Numbered from the stretch's first letter, positions 1 to 6,112 are shown. The stretch is DNA of 8,950 nt from Haemophilus sp. C1 (GCF_001276515.1 NZ_LDVZ01000036.1:1-8950); one strand, 5' to 3'. The notes: generated from the sequence alone by a model not told the origin. Numbers and translations are program-made.

Positions 1-57
1 GAACCGACGGCCTTCGGGTTATGAGCCCGACGAGCTACCAAGCTGCTCCACCCCGCG
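1..57 (-). tRNA. Initiator tRNA-fMet (CAU), 3' part outside window
   Basis: On the minus strand this reads as the first 57 bases of a bacterial initiator tRNA, beginning CGCGGGG, with a D-arm (AGCAGC..GGTAGC), an anticodon stem and loop, a variable loop and the start of the T-arm. The anticodon CAU lies at 21-23. Three consecutive G-C pairs flank the anticodon loop (GGG..CCC), which is the initiator hallmark, and the 5' base is C as expected for the unpaired C1 of fMet tRNA. The 3' acceptor half and any further tRNA copies lie beyond the left edge. In E. coli the metZWV initiator genes also sit divergent from mltA, so the arrangement is conserved. Confidence 0.95.
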
Positions 58-70
58 TCTGATGAGGCGT

Positions 71-98
71 ACTATACTCGCTTAAAATTGAATTGCAA
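71..98 (-). promoter_or_regulatory. Promoter of the tRNA-fMet gene
   Basis: Read on the minus strand, a -35 TTGCAA (93-98) and a -10 TATAGT (71-76) are separated by 16 bases. They are followed by a G+C-rich discriminator (ACGCCTC) just before the tRNA. Upstream the sequence is strongly AT-rich and could act as an UP element. A GC-rich discriminator is typical of stringently controlled stable-RNA promoters; that regulation is inferred, not seen. Confidence 0.7.
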
Positions 99-127
99 GA
101 ATTAAACAAAATTTTACGTATTGTTTG

Positions 128-159
128 TTAATAAAATGTTCAATATGTAGTTTTATTAA
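128..159. repeat. Perfect 9-bp inverted repeat in the tRNA-fMet/mltA intergenic region
   Basis: TTAATAAAA (128-136) is mirrored exactly by TTTTATTAA (151-159) with a 14-base spacer. The arms are pure A+T, so chance is plausible in this AT-rich gap (58-243). The repeat overlaps a weak possible mltA promoter (TTGTTT at 121-126, TATGTA at 144-149, 17-base spacing). It could be an operator or incidental; there is no T-run to make it a terminator. Confidence 0.35.
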
Positions 160-243
160 TCAATTCCACTAAATAACACTGGTTGTTTTCTGTAAATTTT
201 GGTAGCGTATGCAGCCTTATTTCTGCTTACTTTAGGATTGAAA

Positions 244-1353
244 ATGTCGGTGTGTAAACCATTTTGGTTCAAAACTTTTTCTATCTCAATTATTACCGCA
301 CTTTTGGTAGCTTGTACCTCTAACATAAAAAACATTCAGATTCCCACCACCTCAAATGGTAGTGATCCTCAACAATTCGGTGCAAAATATACCAATCGAA
401 CTTATCAGCAAGCAGCTCTTATGCCTGTTTCCCATATAGAAAACCAAAGTGCGGTAATAAATCAAGGCGATTTTTTAACACAGCTTTCCAATATAAAAAA
501 TTATTCGAGTAAACTTTCCACCAATTTTTACGACAATTATGAAAAGATTACAAATTGGGTTCTTTCTGGAGCAAATATTAATGAACTCACTCAATTTAAT
601 ATCCATCCGCAAATTATGCGTGGGTTCGATGGATATCAAAATGTTTTGATGACAGGCTACTACTCTCCTGTCCTTCATGCTCGCCGTTCACCGCAAGGTC
701 AATTCCAAAATCCAATTTATCGTATGCCAGCAAATAAACGTTTTAGCCGTGCGCAAATCTATGCCGGTGCATTAGCGGGTCAAGGATTAGAATTAGCATA
801 TAGTGATTCCATGTTAGAGAATTTTTTACTTGGGGTACAAGGCAGCGGTTATGTAGATTTTGGTGATGGAAACCTTAATTACTTCGCTTATGCAGGACAA
901 AATGGCTTTCCTTACACCGCTGTTGGTCGTTTATTAGTTGAAGATGGGGAAGTACCAAAAGAGAAAATGTCTATTCAAGCAATTCGTGAATGGGGCAATC
1001 GCAATCCATCTCGTGTACAAAGTTTGTTAGAACGTAATTCTTCTTATGTATTCTTCAAAAATGATCCAAGTGGCAAAGTAAAAGGTTCTGCAGGTGTACC
1101 GCTTGTACCAATGGCTTCAGTAGCATCAGATCGTAGCGTTGTACCATCTGGTACTGTTCTTTTAGTCGAAGTGCCTGACATTGATAATAACGGAAACTGG
1201 CTTGGCACACATAAATTACATTTAATGGTTGCACTTGATGTTGGTGGTGCAGTGAAAGGCCACCACTTTGACTTATATCGCGGTATTGGTGATCAAGCAG
1301 GCCATATCGCAGGATTATCAAAACACTATGGCCGAGTATGGGTGTTACAATAA
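244..1353 (+). CDS. mltA: Membrane-bound lytic murein transglycosylase A (lipoprotein)
   Basis: MltA cleaves the MurNAc-GlcNAc bond of peptidoglycan to leave 1,6-anhydro-MurNAc ends, acting from the inner face of the outer membrane. The 369-residue product has a lipoprotein signal peptide with the lipobox L-V-A-C, giving acylated Cys24. The MltA domain includes TGYYSP (137-142), and a C-terminal 3D domain contains LDVGGAVKGHHFD, whose conserved aspartates are Asp332 and Asp343; one of these would be the family's catalytic acid. The protein ends GRVWVLQ, as expected for the family. I chose ATG 244 because AGGA sits six bases upstream and the lipobox is then correctly placed. A TTG at 199 would add 15 hydrophobic residues with no good ribosome site. 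The stop overlaps the tcdA start. A minus-oriented uptake signal encodes part of the signal peptide. Confidence 0.95.
   Translation: MSVCKPFWFKTFSISIITALLVACTSNIKNIQIPTTSNGSDPQQFGAKYTNRTYQQAALMPVSHIENQSAVINQGDFLTQLSNIKNYSSKLSTNFYDNYEKITNWVLSGANINELTQFNIHPQIMRGFDGYQNVLMTGYYSPVLHARRSPQGQFQNPIYRMPANKRFSRAQIYAGALAGQGLELAYSDSMLENFLLGVQGSGYVDFGDGNLNYFAYAGQNGFPYTAVGRLLVEDGEVPKEKMSIQAIREWGNRNPSRVQSLLERNSSYVFFKNDPSGKVKGSAGVPLVPMASVASDRSVVPSGTVLLVEVPDIDNNGNWLGTHKLHLMVALDVGGAVKGHHFDLYRGIGDQAGHIAGLSKHYGRVWVLQ
295..303 (-). other. DNA uptake signal sequence
   Basis: ACCGCACTT, an exact 9-base Haemophilus uptake signal in minus orientation. It lies in frame within the mltA signal-peptide codons (Thr-Ala-Leu before the lipobox). 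Confidence 0.9.
447..455 (+). other. DNA uptake signal sequence
   Basis: AAGTGCGGT, exact, inside mltA in the variable region before the MltA domain, where coding constraint is likely low. Confidence 0.9.
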
Positions 1354-2123
1354 TGGCTCCAGTGGACAATTATGAACAGCGATTTGGCGGTATTGGTCGA
1401 CTTTATACACCTGATGGACTCGCGCGCTTACGTCAAGCCCATATTTGCGTAATAGGCATTGGAGGCGTAGGCTCTTGGGTCGTAGAGGCCTTAGCACGTT
1501 CAGGCATTGGTAAACTAACATTAATTGATATGGATGATATTTGCGTCACGAATATCAACCGCCAACTTCCGGCGATGAGCGGCACAATCGGTAAATTAAA
1601 AACTGAAGTCATGTCAGAGCGAGTAAAATTAATTAACCCAGAATGTACCGTCAATATTATTGATGATTTTATCTCACCAGAGAATCAATCAGATTACCTC
1701 AATCGAGACTATGACTATGTAATTGATGCCATTGACAATGTGAAAACTAAAGCGTCGCTGATTGCTTATTGTAAACGTAACAAAATTAATGTGATTACTA
1801 TTGGTGGTGCTGGCGGTCAAACTGATCCAACCCAAATTCAAATTGCCGATCTTAGTAAAACCATTCAAGATCCACTTCTAGCCAAAGTGCGGTCAGTTTT
1901 ACGCAAAGATTACAATTTTAGTCAAAACCCCAAACACAAATTTAGCATCGATGCGGTATTTTCAACACAACCTTTAATATTCCCACAAATGACAGAAGGT
2001 TGTGCAATTTCTGCCACAATGAATTGCGCAAACGGATTTGGCGCAGCCACGATGATTACGGCAACCTTTGGTTTTTTTGCCGTTTCTCGTGTAATAGATA
2101 AATTACTAAAGAAAAAATCTTAA
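1353..2123 (+). CDS. tcdA: tRNA threonylcarbamoyladenosine dehydratase (TcdA/CsdL)
   Basis: This E1/ThiF-type enzyme uses ATP to cyclise t6A at position 37 of ANN-decoding tRNAs to ct6A, improving decoding. The 256-residue product shows the nucleotide-binding loop GIGGVGSW (35-42), the LTLIDMDDICVTNINRQ segment (56-71) typical of adenylating E1-like proteins, VIDAIDNVKTK (123-133), and the family C-terminal helix region around EGCAISATMN (215-224). In E. coli TcdA works with the sulfur-transfer proteins CsdA and CsdE; neither gene is adjacent here. The start is placed at ATG 1353, inside the TAATG overlap with the mltA stop, which suggests translational coupling. An ATG at 1338 would add five residues and lacks a better ribosome site. 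An uptake signal lies in frame at 1885-1893. Confidence 0.93.
   Translation: MAPVDNYEQRFGGIGRLYTPDGLARLRQAHICVIGIGGVGSWVVEALARSGIGKLTLIDMDDICVTNINRQLPAMSGTIGKLKTEVMSERVKLINPECTVNIIDDFISPENQSDYLNRDYDYVIDAIDNVKTKASLIAYCKRNKINVITIGGAGGQTDPTQIQIADLSKTIQDPLLAKVRSVLRKDYNFSQNPKHKFSIDAVFSTQPLIFPQMTEGCAISATMNCANGFGAATMITATFGFFAVSRVIDKLLKKKS
1885..1893 (+). other. DNA uptake signal sequence
   Basis: AAGTGCGGT, exact, inside tcdA (Lys-Val-Arg-Ser region, residues 178-181). Confidence 0.9.
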
Positions 2124-2133
2124 TCACCTCTTG

Positions 2134-2166
2134 AAAATGCACATTGACCATAAATGTGCATTTTTT
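2134..2166 (+). terminator. Rho-independent terminator after mltA-tcdA
   Basis: An 11-bp stem, AAAATGCACAT (2134-2144) pairing with ATGTGCATTTT (2154-2164), has a 9-base loop and ends in a run of six T (2161-2166). It starts ten bases after the tcdA stop and closes the mltA-tcdA unit. Confidence 0.85.
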
Positions 2167-2228
2167 ATCGAATGAAATCTATTTACTTTGAAAATGAAAA
2201 ATTTTCCCTCGCGTGCTCTATAAAATCG

Positions 2229-2256
2229 TTGCAATTTATATAAAAAGGCGTAGTCT
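2229..2256 (+). promoter_or_regulatory. Possible znuA promoter
   Basis: TTGCAA (2229-2234) and TAGTCT (2251-2256) are 16 bases apart, which would start transcription near 2263, just before the palindrome at 2266-2280. Other AT-rich -10-like hexamers lie nearby (TATAAA at 2219 and 2239) without a good -35, so the exact promoter is uncertain. Confidence 0.35.
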
Positions 2257-2265
2257 CTTTCCCTT

Positions 2266-2280
2266 TGAGAATTATTACCA
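2266..2280. promoter_or_regulatory. Fur-type 7-1-7 palindrome, candidate metal-regulator operator for znuA
   Basis: TGAGAAT-T-ATTACCA differs at only two of the 14 arm positions from the 7-1-7 Fur box TGATAAT-N-ATTATCA. It sits 20 bases upstream of the znuA ATG and overlaps the predicted transcription start, a good place for repression. zinc-uptake genes are normally controlled by Zur, a Fur-family protein; I do not see the enterobacterial Zur core (GTTATANNATAAC) here. Assignment to Zur or Fur is inference. Confidence 0.45.
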
Positions 2281-2300
2281 ACAAGTAAGGAAACAGAAAT

Positions 2301-3344
2301 ATGAAAAAACTTTTAAAAATTAGCGCCGTTTCTGCCGCACTTTTAAGTGCGCCAATGATGGCAAATGCCGATGTATTGGCATCAGTAAAACCTCTAGGCT
2401 TTATTGTTTCATCTATTGCAGATGGAGTAACTAGTACACAAGTCCTTGTTCCTGCAGGCGCCTCTCCGCATGACTACAATTTGAAATTATCTGATATTCA
2501 AAAAGTAAAATCTGCAGATTTAGTTGTGTGGATTGGTGAAGACGTTGATTCATTCTTAGACAAACCAATTAGCCAAATTGAACGTAAAAAAGTGATTACC
2601 ATTGCTGATCTTGCGGATGTTGAACCTTTATTAAGTAAAGCTCACCATGAGCATTTCCATGAAGATGGCGATCACGATCATAAACATGAACATGAGCACA
2701 AACACGAACATAAACACGATCACGAACATGAACACGGCCATGATCATAAGCACGAGCATGAACATCATGACCACGCTCATGAACATCACGACCATGACCA
2801 CGATAACCATGATCATGACGAAGGTTTAACAACAAACTGGCATGTTTGGTATTCTCCAGCTATCAGCAAAATTGTTGCACAAAAAGTAGCGGATAAATTA
2901 ACTGCACAATTCCCAGATAAAAAAGATTTGATTGCACAAAATCTTTCAGATTTTAACCGCACTTTGGCAGAACAAGGTGAAAAAATTACAACACAACTTG
3001 CGAACGTTAAAGATAAAGGTTTCTACGTTTTCCACGATGCTTACGGTTATTTCAATGATGCTTATGGTTTAAAACAAACGGGTTACTTCACCATCAATCC
3101 ATTAGTTGCACCAGGTGCAAAAACTTTAGCGCACATTAAAGAAGAAATCGCAGAACATAAAGTAAATTGCTTATTCGCAGAACCACAATTTACGCCGAAA
3201 GTGATTAAATCTTTAGCACAAAATACTAAAGTCAATGTAGGACAACTCGATCCAATTGGCGATAAAGTCAATTTAGGCAAAAATTCTTATGCAACATTCT
3301 TGCAATCTACCGCAGATAGTTACATGGAATGTTTAGCTAAATAA
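2301..3344 (+). CDS. znuA: Zinc ABC transporter substrate-binding protein ZnuA
   Basis: Periplasmic high-affinity zinc-binding protein (cluster A-I family) that delivers zinc to the ZnuBC permease/ATPase, whose genes are not in this window. In H. influenzae this locus is known as pzp1. The 347-residue product has a Sec signal peptide cleaved after about residue 23 (MMANA|DVL). Expected zinc ligands are His57 (SPHDYN), His181 (NWHVWY) and His245 (FHDAYGY), with Asp317 (QLDPIG) nearby in the fourth-ligand position used by manganese-type relatives. Cys290 and Cys344 match the disulfide pair of E. coli ZnuA. Residues 115-172 form a charged loop with 29 histidines in 58 residues, longer than in many homologues. 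Start: ATG 2301 follows TAAGGAAACAGAAAT. znuA is monocistronic, ending at a bidirectional terminator. A possible metal-responsive operator lies upstream. Confidence 0.95.
   Translation: MKKLLKISAVSAALLSAPMMANADVLASVKPLGFIVSSIADGVTSTQVLVPAGASPHDYNLKLSDIQKVKSADLVVWIGEDVDSFLDKPISQIERKKVITIADLADVEPLLSKAHHEHFHEDGDHDHKHEHEHKHEHKHDHEHEHGHDHKHEHEHHDHAHEHHDHDHDNHDHDEGLTTNWHVWYSPAISKIVAQKVADKLTAQFPDKKDLIAQNLSDFNRTLAEQGEKITTQLANVKDKGFYVFHDAYGYFNDAYGLKQTGYFTINPLVAPGAKTLAHIKEEIAEHKVNCLFAEPQFTPKVIKSLAQNTKVNVGQLDPIGDKVNLGKNSYATFLQSTADSYMECLAK
2643..2816 (+). repeat. Low-complexity His/Glu/Asp/Lys codon repeat inside znuA
   Basis: Mostly alternating CAT/CAC codons with GAA, GAC/GAT or AAA, giving 29 histidines in 58 residues. 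The DNA is an imperfect six-base repeat, which leaves long open frames on other strands and frames here that should not be annotated as genes. Irregular codon choice (CAT and CAC mixed) suggests an old, diverged repeat rather than a recent perfect expansion. Confidence 0.85.
2956..2964 (-). other. DNA uptake signal sequence
   Basis: ACCGCACTT, exact, inside znuA in the helix after the histidine-rich loop (Asn-Arg-Thr-Leu). Confidence 0.9.
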
Positions 3345-3358
3345 ACCTTTCTAAAAAC

Positions 3359-3386
3359 AATGACCGCTCATAAAAGTGCGGTCATT
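3359..3386. terminator. Bidirectional terminator between znuA and the convergent membrane-protein gene
   Basis: A 9-bp stem, AATGACCGC (3359-3367) with GCGGTCATT (3378-3386), has a ten-base loop. T-rich tails follow on both strands (TTTTCTTTT on plus, TTTTT after one G on minus), so it can serve both convergent genes. The right arm and part of the loop contain an exact uptake signal (3374-3382). Confidence 0.8.
3374..3382 (+). other. DNA uptake signal sequence in a terminator
   Basis: AAGTGCGGT, exact, forming part of the loop and right arm of the znuA terminator. The opposite arm (GACCGC) is only a partial signal. Confidence 0.9.
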
Positions 3387-3393
3387 TTCTTTT

Positions 3394-3900
3394 CTAAATT
3401 TGATATTTTGTTTTGTCTCCAATATCAAAATGCAAAGGCATTCGCCATTTTTGTATCGCTAAAACTAAAAGTAATATGCCAGAAATAATAGAAAAAATGC
3501 GTAATGCGATAAGATTATTTAACCCCCATGAAAACCACAAGCAAGCCACAAATATCGGCTGTAAATTTAGCAAAGGTACGCGGAAACAAAAATATTCTTT
3601 AAAACACAAACCACCTAAAGTAAGTAACGCACCGCCAAGGGCCAAAGCGGGATAATGATTAATATAAAACAGCAATCCTATCCAAGTAGCAAATTGAAAA
3701 AGCAATCGGAAGGATTTGAGATAAATATGTAATGAAGAGGCACAGCAAGTTGCTGCAATTAATATAAATGTGAGTGATAAATCTGGATACCAACTCATGG
3801 CAAAAATAGACAACGCCGCTATCACAAAGCCAGAGCGATAAATAATGACAGTCAGATTATCTAAAAAATCCATCGGTGATTTAATATGTGGATCAGCCAT
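3394..3900 (-). CDS. Uncharacterised multi-pass membrane protein (HI0120-like; possibly DUF2301)
   Basis: A 168-residue hydrophobic protein with about six predicted membrane segments, roughly residues 16-36, 41-60, 66-82, 84-100, 112-127 and 130-149. A short polar N-terminus and a basic C-terminal tail (HFDIGDKTKYQI) flank them. No catalytic motif is evident; cysteines at 52, 53, 99, 105 and 120 are not arranged as a known redox or metal motif. From overall shape and the HFDIGDK tail I suspect the DUF2301 family, but this is recall, not a search. By position it corresponds to HI0120 of H. influenzae. The ATG at 3900 has an AAGGAA about ten bases upstream, slightly far. It has its own promoter and sits behind the mpl terminator, so it is probably transcribed separately. 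Function unknown. Confidence 0.85.
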   Translation of the reverse strand: MADPHIKSPMDFLDNLTVIIYRSGFVIAALSIFAMSWYPDLSLTFILIAATCCASSLHIYLKSFRLLFQFATWIGLLFYINHYPALALGGALLTLGGLCFKEYFCFRVPLLNLQPIFVACLWFSWGLNNLIALRIFSIISGILLLVLAIQKWRMPLHFDIGDKTKYQI

Positions 3901-3922
3901 TCTACAAAGATTCCTTTTATAA

Positions 3923-3952
3923 ATTACAAATTAAAAATAGATGTTACGTCAA
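3923..3952 (-). promoter_or_regulatory. Promoter of the HI0120-like membrane-protein gene
   Basis: On the minus strand, -35 TTGACG (3947-3952) and -10 TGTAAT (3923-3928) each match consensus at five of six positions, with an 18-base spacer. The site lies between the mpl terminator and the gene start, supporting independent transcription. Confidence 0.55.
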
Positions 3953-3961
3953 TTCAATAAA

Positions 3962-3970
3962 AAGTGCGGT
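3962..3970 (+). other. DNA uptake signal sequence, first of an inverted pair
   Basis: AAGTGCGGT, exact, the left arm of the mpl terminator. It is followed by AT-rich tracts like the extended uptake consensus. Confidence 0.9.
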
Positions 3971-3995
3971 CAACTTAAAAACATTTTCTAAATTA

Positions 3996-4004
3996 ACCGC
4001 ACTT
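3996..4004 (-). other. DNA uptake signal sequence, second of an inverted pair
   Basis: ACCGCACTT, exact, the right arm of the mpl terminator, a few bases after the mpl stop. Confidence 0.9.
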
Positions 4005-4007
4005 TGA

Positions 4008-5369
4008 TTATTTCTGTTTAAGCTTATCAAGAATTTTTTGATGAATGCCGCCAAAACTGCCGTTAGACATCACCAAAATATGATCTGTAGGTTGGGCCTC
4101 AGCGACAATCATATCCACTAATCGATCTAAATTTGCATTCCAATAGGCAGGTTGTACACATTGGTTTGCAATATCTGCCACTTCCCAAGGAAGTTGTTCT
4201 GGTTGAAGCATAAATACTTCATCAGCTCGGCCAAGTGCAGGCGCAATTTCATCTTTATGAACACCCATTTTCATTGTGTTAGAACGAGGTTCAAGCACTG
4301 CAAGAATACGAACACCGCCCCCCACTTTATCTCGTAAAGCGGTTAGCGTAGCAAGAATAGCCTCTGGATGATGAGCAAAATCATCATAAACTGTAATGCC
4401 ATTAACTTCGCCTTTTACTTCTAAACGACGTTTAGCATTTACAAAAGATCCCAATGCTTTACACGCATCTTCAATAACCACACCCGCATGATGAGCAGCC
4501 GCTATTGCCATTAAAGCATTATGCATATTATGTTGTCCGACTACATTCCATTTTACTTCTGCCACTTTTTCATCATGATGGAAGACCGCAAAATGTGAGG
4601 CATCATTTGTAATACGTTCAGCAAACCACTCGTTATCTTTACCTAAAAATTGCTGTTGAGACCAACATCCCAATACCAGTGTTTCTTTTGCACTTTGTTC
4701 ACTCGCCGAACTTAATACCAAGCCACTTGCTGGAATGGTTCGAATCATATGATGAAATTGGCGTTGGATCGCTTTGAGATCATCAAAAATATCTGCATGG
4801 TCAAAACTAATGTTATTTACGATAAGTGTACGAGGATTATAATGGACAAATTTCGAACGTTTATCAAAAAAAGCTGTATCATATTCATCAGCTTCAATAA
4901 CAAAATAAGGGCTGTCTCCTAAACGAGCTGAAATGCCAAAATTACCGGCAATTCCTCCGATTAAAAAGCCTGGTTTTAAGCCATTTTGTTCTAAGATCCA
5001 CGTTAGCATGCCTGTTGTAGTTGTCTTTCCATGCGTACCAGAAACTGCCAATACCCAACGTTCGCGTAATAAATGGTCGTGTAACCATTGAGGACCTGAT
5101 GTGTATTTCAAATTATTTTCCAACACATATTCTACGCAAGGATTACCGCGTTTCATCGCATTACCAACAATTACCATATCAGGCGCAGGTTGTAATTGTG
5201 CAACATCATAATTTGGAATAATCTGGATACCTTGCTCTTCTAAAAAAGTGCTCATTGGAGGGTACACATTAGTATCGGAGCCCGTTACGTGATAGCCCAT
5301 TTGTTTAGCAATCATCGCTACGCCGCCCATAAATGTGCCACAAATACCTAAGATATGAATATGTTTCAT
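4008..5369 (-). CDS. mpl: UDP-MurNAc:L-alanyl-gamma-D-glutamyl-meso-diaminopimelate ligase
   Basis: Mpl is the cytoplasmic ligase of cell-wall recycling. It joins the salvaged tripeptide L-Ala-gamma-D-Glu-meso-Dap to UDP-MurNAc using ATP, returning it to the murein precursor pool. The 453-residue product has the Mur-ligase layout: an N-terminal UDP-MurNAc domain opening with HIHILGICGTFMGG (3-16), the ATP loop GTHGKTT (111-117), the central EADEYDTAFFDKR segment, and the C-terminal domain with YDDFAHHPEAI and LEPRSNTMKMG. GICGTFMGG with HIHILG is characteristic of Mpl rather than MurC. The start is ATG 5369, preceded by GAGAAG at good spacing; an in-frame ATG at 5432 would add 21 residues and overlap the promoter. 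It has its own promoter and terminator. Confidence 0.95.
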   Translation of the reverse strand: MKHIHILGICGTFMGGVAMIAKQMGYHVTGSDTNVYPPMSTFLEEQGIQIIPNYDVAQLQPAPDMVIVGNAMKRGNPCVEYVLENNLKYTSGPQWLHDHLLRERWVLAVSGTHGKTTTTGMLTWILEQNGLKPGFLIGGIAGNFGISARLGDSPYFVIEADEYDTAFFDKRSKFVHYNPRTLIVNNISFDHADIFDDLKAIQRQFHHMIRTIPASGLVLSSASEQSAKETLVLGCWSQQQFLGKDNEWFAERITNDASHFAVFHHDEKVAEVKWNVVGQHNMHNALMAIAAAHHAGVVIEDACKALGSFVNAKRRLEVKGEVNGITVYDDFAHHPEAILATLTALRDKVGGGVRILAVLEPRSNTMKMGVHKDEIAPALGRADEVFMLQPEQLPWEVADIANQCVQPAYWNANLDRLVDMIVAEAQPTDHILVMSNGSFGGIHQKILDKLKQK

Positions 5370-5403
5370 TGTACTTCTCTGCTGATTAAGGAAAACGAAA
5401 AAT

Positions 5404-5432
5404 ATGATAAAACAACTTCTATGAACTTTCAA
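5404..5432 (-). promoter_or_regulatory. mpl promoter
   Basis: On the minus strand, -35 TTGAAA (5427-5432) and -10 TATCAT (5404-5409) are separated by exactly 17 bases. The leader is about 28 bases long before the mpl ATG at 5369. The promoter falls inside the rejected upstream extension of the mpl frame, which supports the shorter start. Confidence 0.6.
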
Positions 5433-5441
5433 AAGAAAAGA

Positions 5442-5470
5442 CTGTCATACCAAGCCATATGATCTATAAT
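5442..5470 (+). promoter_or_regulatory. Promoter of the lipoprotein gene
   Basis: A perfect -10 TATAAT (5465-5470) lies 17 bases downstream of CTGTCA (5442-5447), which matches the -35 consensus at four of six positions. It diverges from the mpl promoter, with ten bases between the two -35 elements. Confidence 0.6.
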
Positions 5471-5515
5471 TAACGCCACTGAACCATTATTTAACCACTT
5501 CAATAGGAATAAACA

Positions 5516-6106
5516 ATGAAATTTAATAAGTCTTTTCTTTTCGCAACTATCGTCGCAAGCTCAATTGCTTTAACTGCTTGTAACGATAAAGAACAAAAAA
5601 AAGCTGAAAAACCCGCAGTAGAAGCAACTCAACCTACTGTAGAAAAAGCTCAACCCAAAACAGAAGCTACACAATCAACAACCCAATCAGAACAACAGGC
5701 ACAAATAAAAATAGATGAATTAGTCGCTCAAGCTAATGCAGAATTTCAAAAAGTTGCAAACATAAAAGTTACTAATGTTTCTGTTACTGATGATTTAAAA
5801 TCTTTTTCTATCACTTATGAAATTACAAATTTAAGCGATAAAGCAATTTCAGAAGCACAATGGCTCACTATTTACAAAGAAAATAATCAACCATTCTATG
5901 TAGCAAATCTTCCTGCATTACAATTTGGAAAAACAATTGCACCGAAAGCAAATGAAACCGTTACCTTATCAACCGATGAAGAAGCAGTGCTTTCTCAAAT
6001 TCGTCCTCACTTACAACAAGGAAAAAGTATTCAAGTCGATATTATTGGGACCTCAATTCATTTTTCTGACGGTTCCCAAATTGGTTTAGTTTCAGAACAA
6101 AAATAA
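5516..6106 (+). CDS. Uncharacterised secreted lipoprotein
   Basis: A 196-residue protein starting at ATG 5516, with TAGGAA ten bases upstream. The signal peptide (1-21) ends in the lipobox L-T-A-C, so Cys22 should be lipidated; the next residue is Asn, not Asp, which favours sorting to the outer membrane by the E. coli +2 rule (its use here is inferred). Residues 24-65 are a low-complexity Lys/Glu/Gln/Thr/Ala linker with near-repeats of EATQPT, EKAQPK and EATQST. A short helix (66-81) follows, then a region of alternating hydrophobic residues (83-190) that looks like an immunoglobulin-like beta sandwich (ITYEITNLSDKAI, then WLTIYKEN, then ETVTLSTDEE). I do not recognise the family or any active site. 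It has its own promoter and shares a terminator with convergent metC. A surface or periplasmic binding role is possible but unproven. Confidence 0.9.
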   Translation: MKFNKSFLFATIVASSIALTACNDKEQKKAEKPAVEATQPTVEKAQPKTEATQSTTQSEQQAQIKIDELVAQANAEFQKVANIKVTNVSVTDDLKSFSITYEITNLSDKAISEAQWLTIYKENNQPFYVANLPALQFGKTIAPKANETVTLSTDEEAVLSQIRPHLQQGKSIQVDIIGTSIHFSDGSQIGLVSEQK

Positions 6107-6112
6107 TCCTAT

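Larger units (their letters stand above)
3957..4005 (-). terminator. mpl terminator built from an inverted pair of uptake signals
   Basis: AAAGTGCGGT (3961-3970) and ACCGCACTTT (3996-4005) form a perfect 10-bp stem around a 25-base AT-rich loop. On the minus strand the stem runs into TTTTT, and it begins two bases after the mpl stop codon. Both arms are exact Haemophilus uptake signals in opposite orientation, a known terminator style in this genus. Confidence 0.8.

Noticed and set aside
199..243. TTG-initiated extension of mltA adding 15 hydrophobic residues
   Set aside because: ATG 244 has a well-placed AGGA and gives a normal lipoprotein signal peptide; the extension would place a second hydrophobic stretch ahead of it.
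1338..1352. Upstream ATG for tcdA
   Set aside because: The ATG at 1353 forms a TAATG junction with the mltA stop and gives the usual family N-terminus.
1055..1369. 104-codon open frame on the minus strand inside mltA
   Set aside because: It lies wholly opposite the conserved 3D domain of mltA, resembles no family, and has no promoter or ribosome site.
2596..2835. Several open frames on both strands across the histidine-rich part of znuA
   Set aside because: They are by-products of the six-base repeat: low-complexity Met/Ile/Thr/Val or His/Arg/Val peptides with no ribosome sites.
5370..5432. 21-residue N-terminal extension of mpl
   Set aside because: It runs through the mpl promoter, has no homology-like features, and the ATG at 5369 has a good ribosome site and gives the standard HIHILGICGT start.
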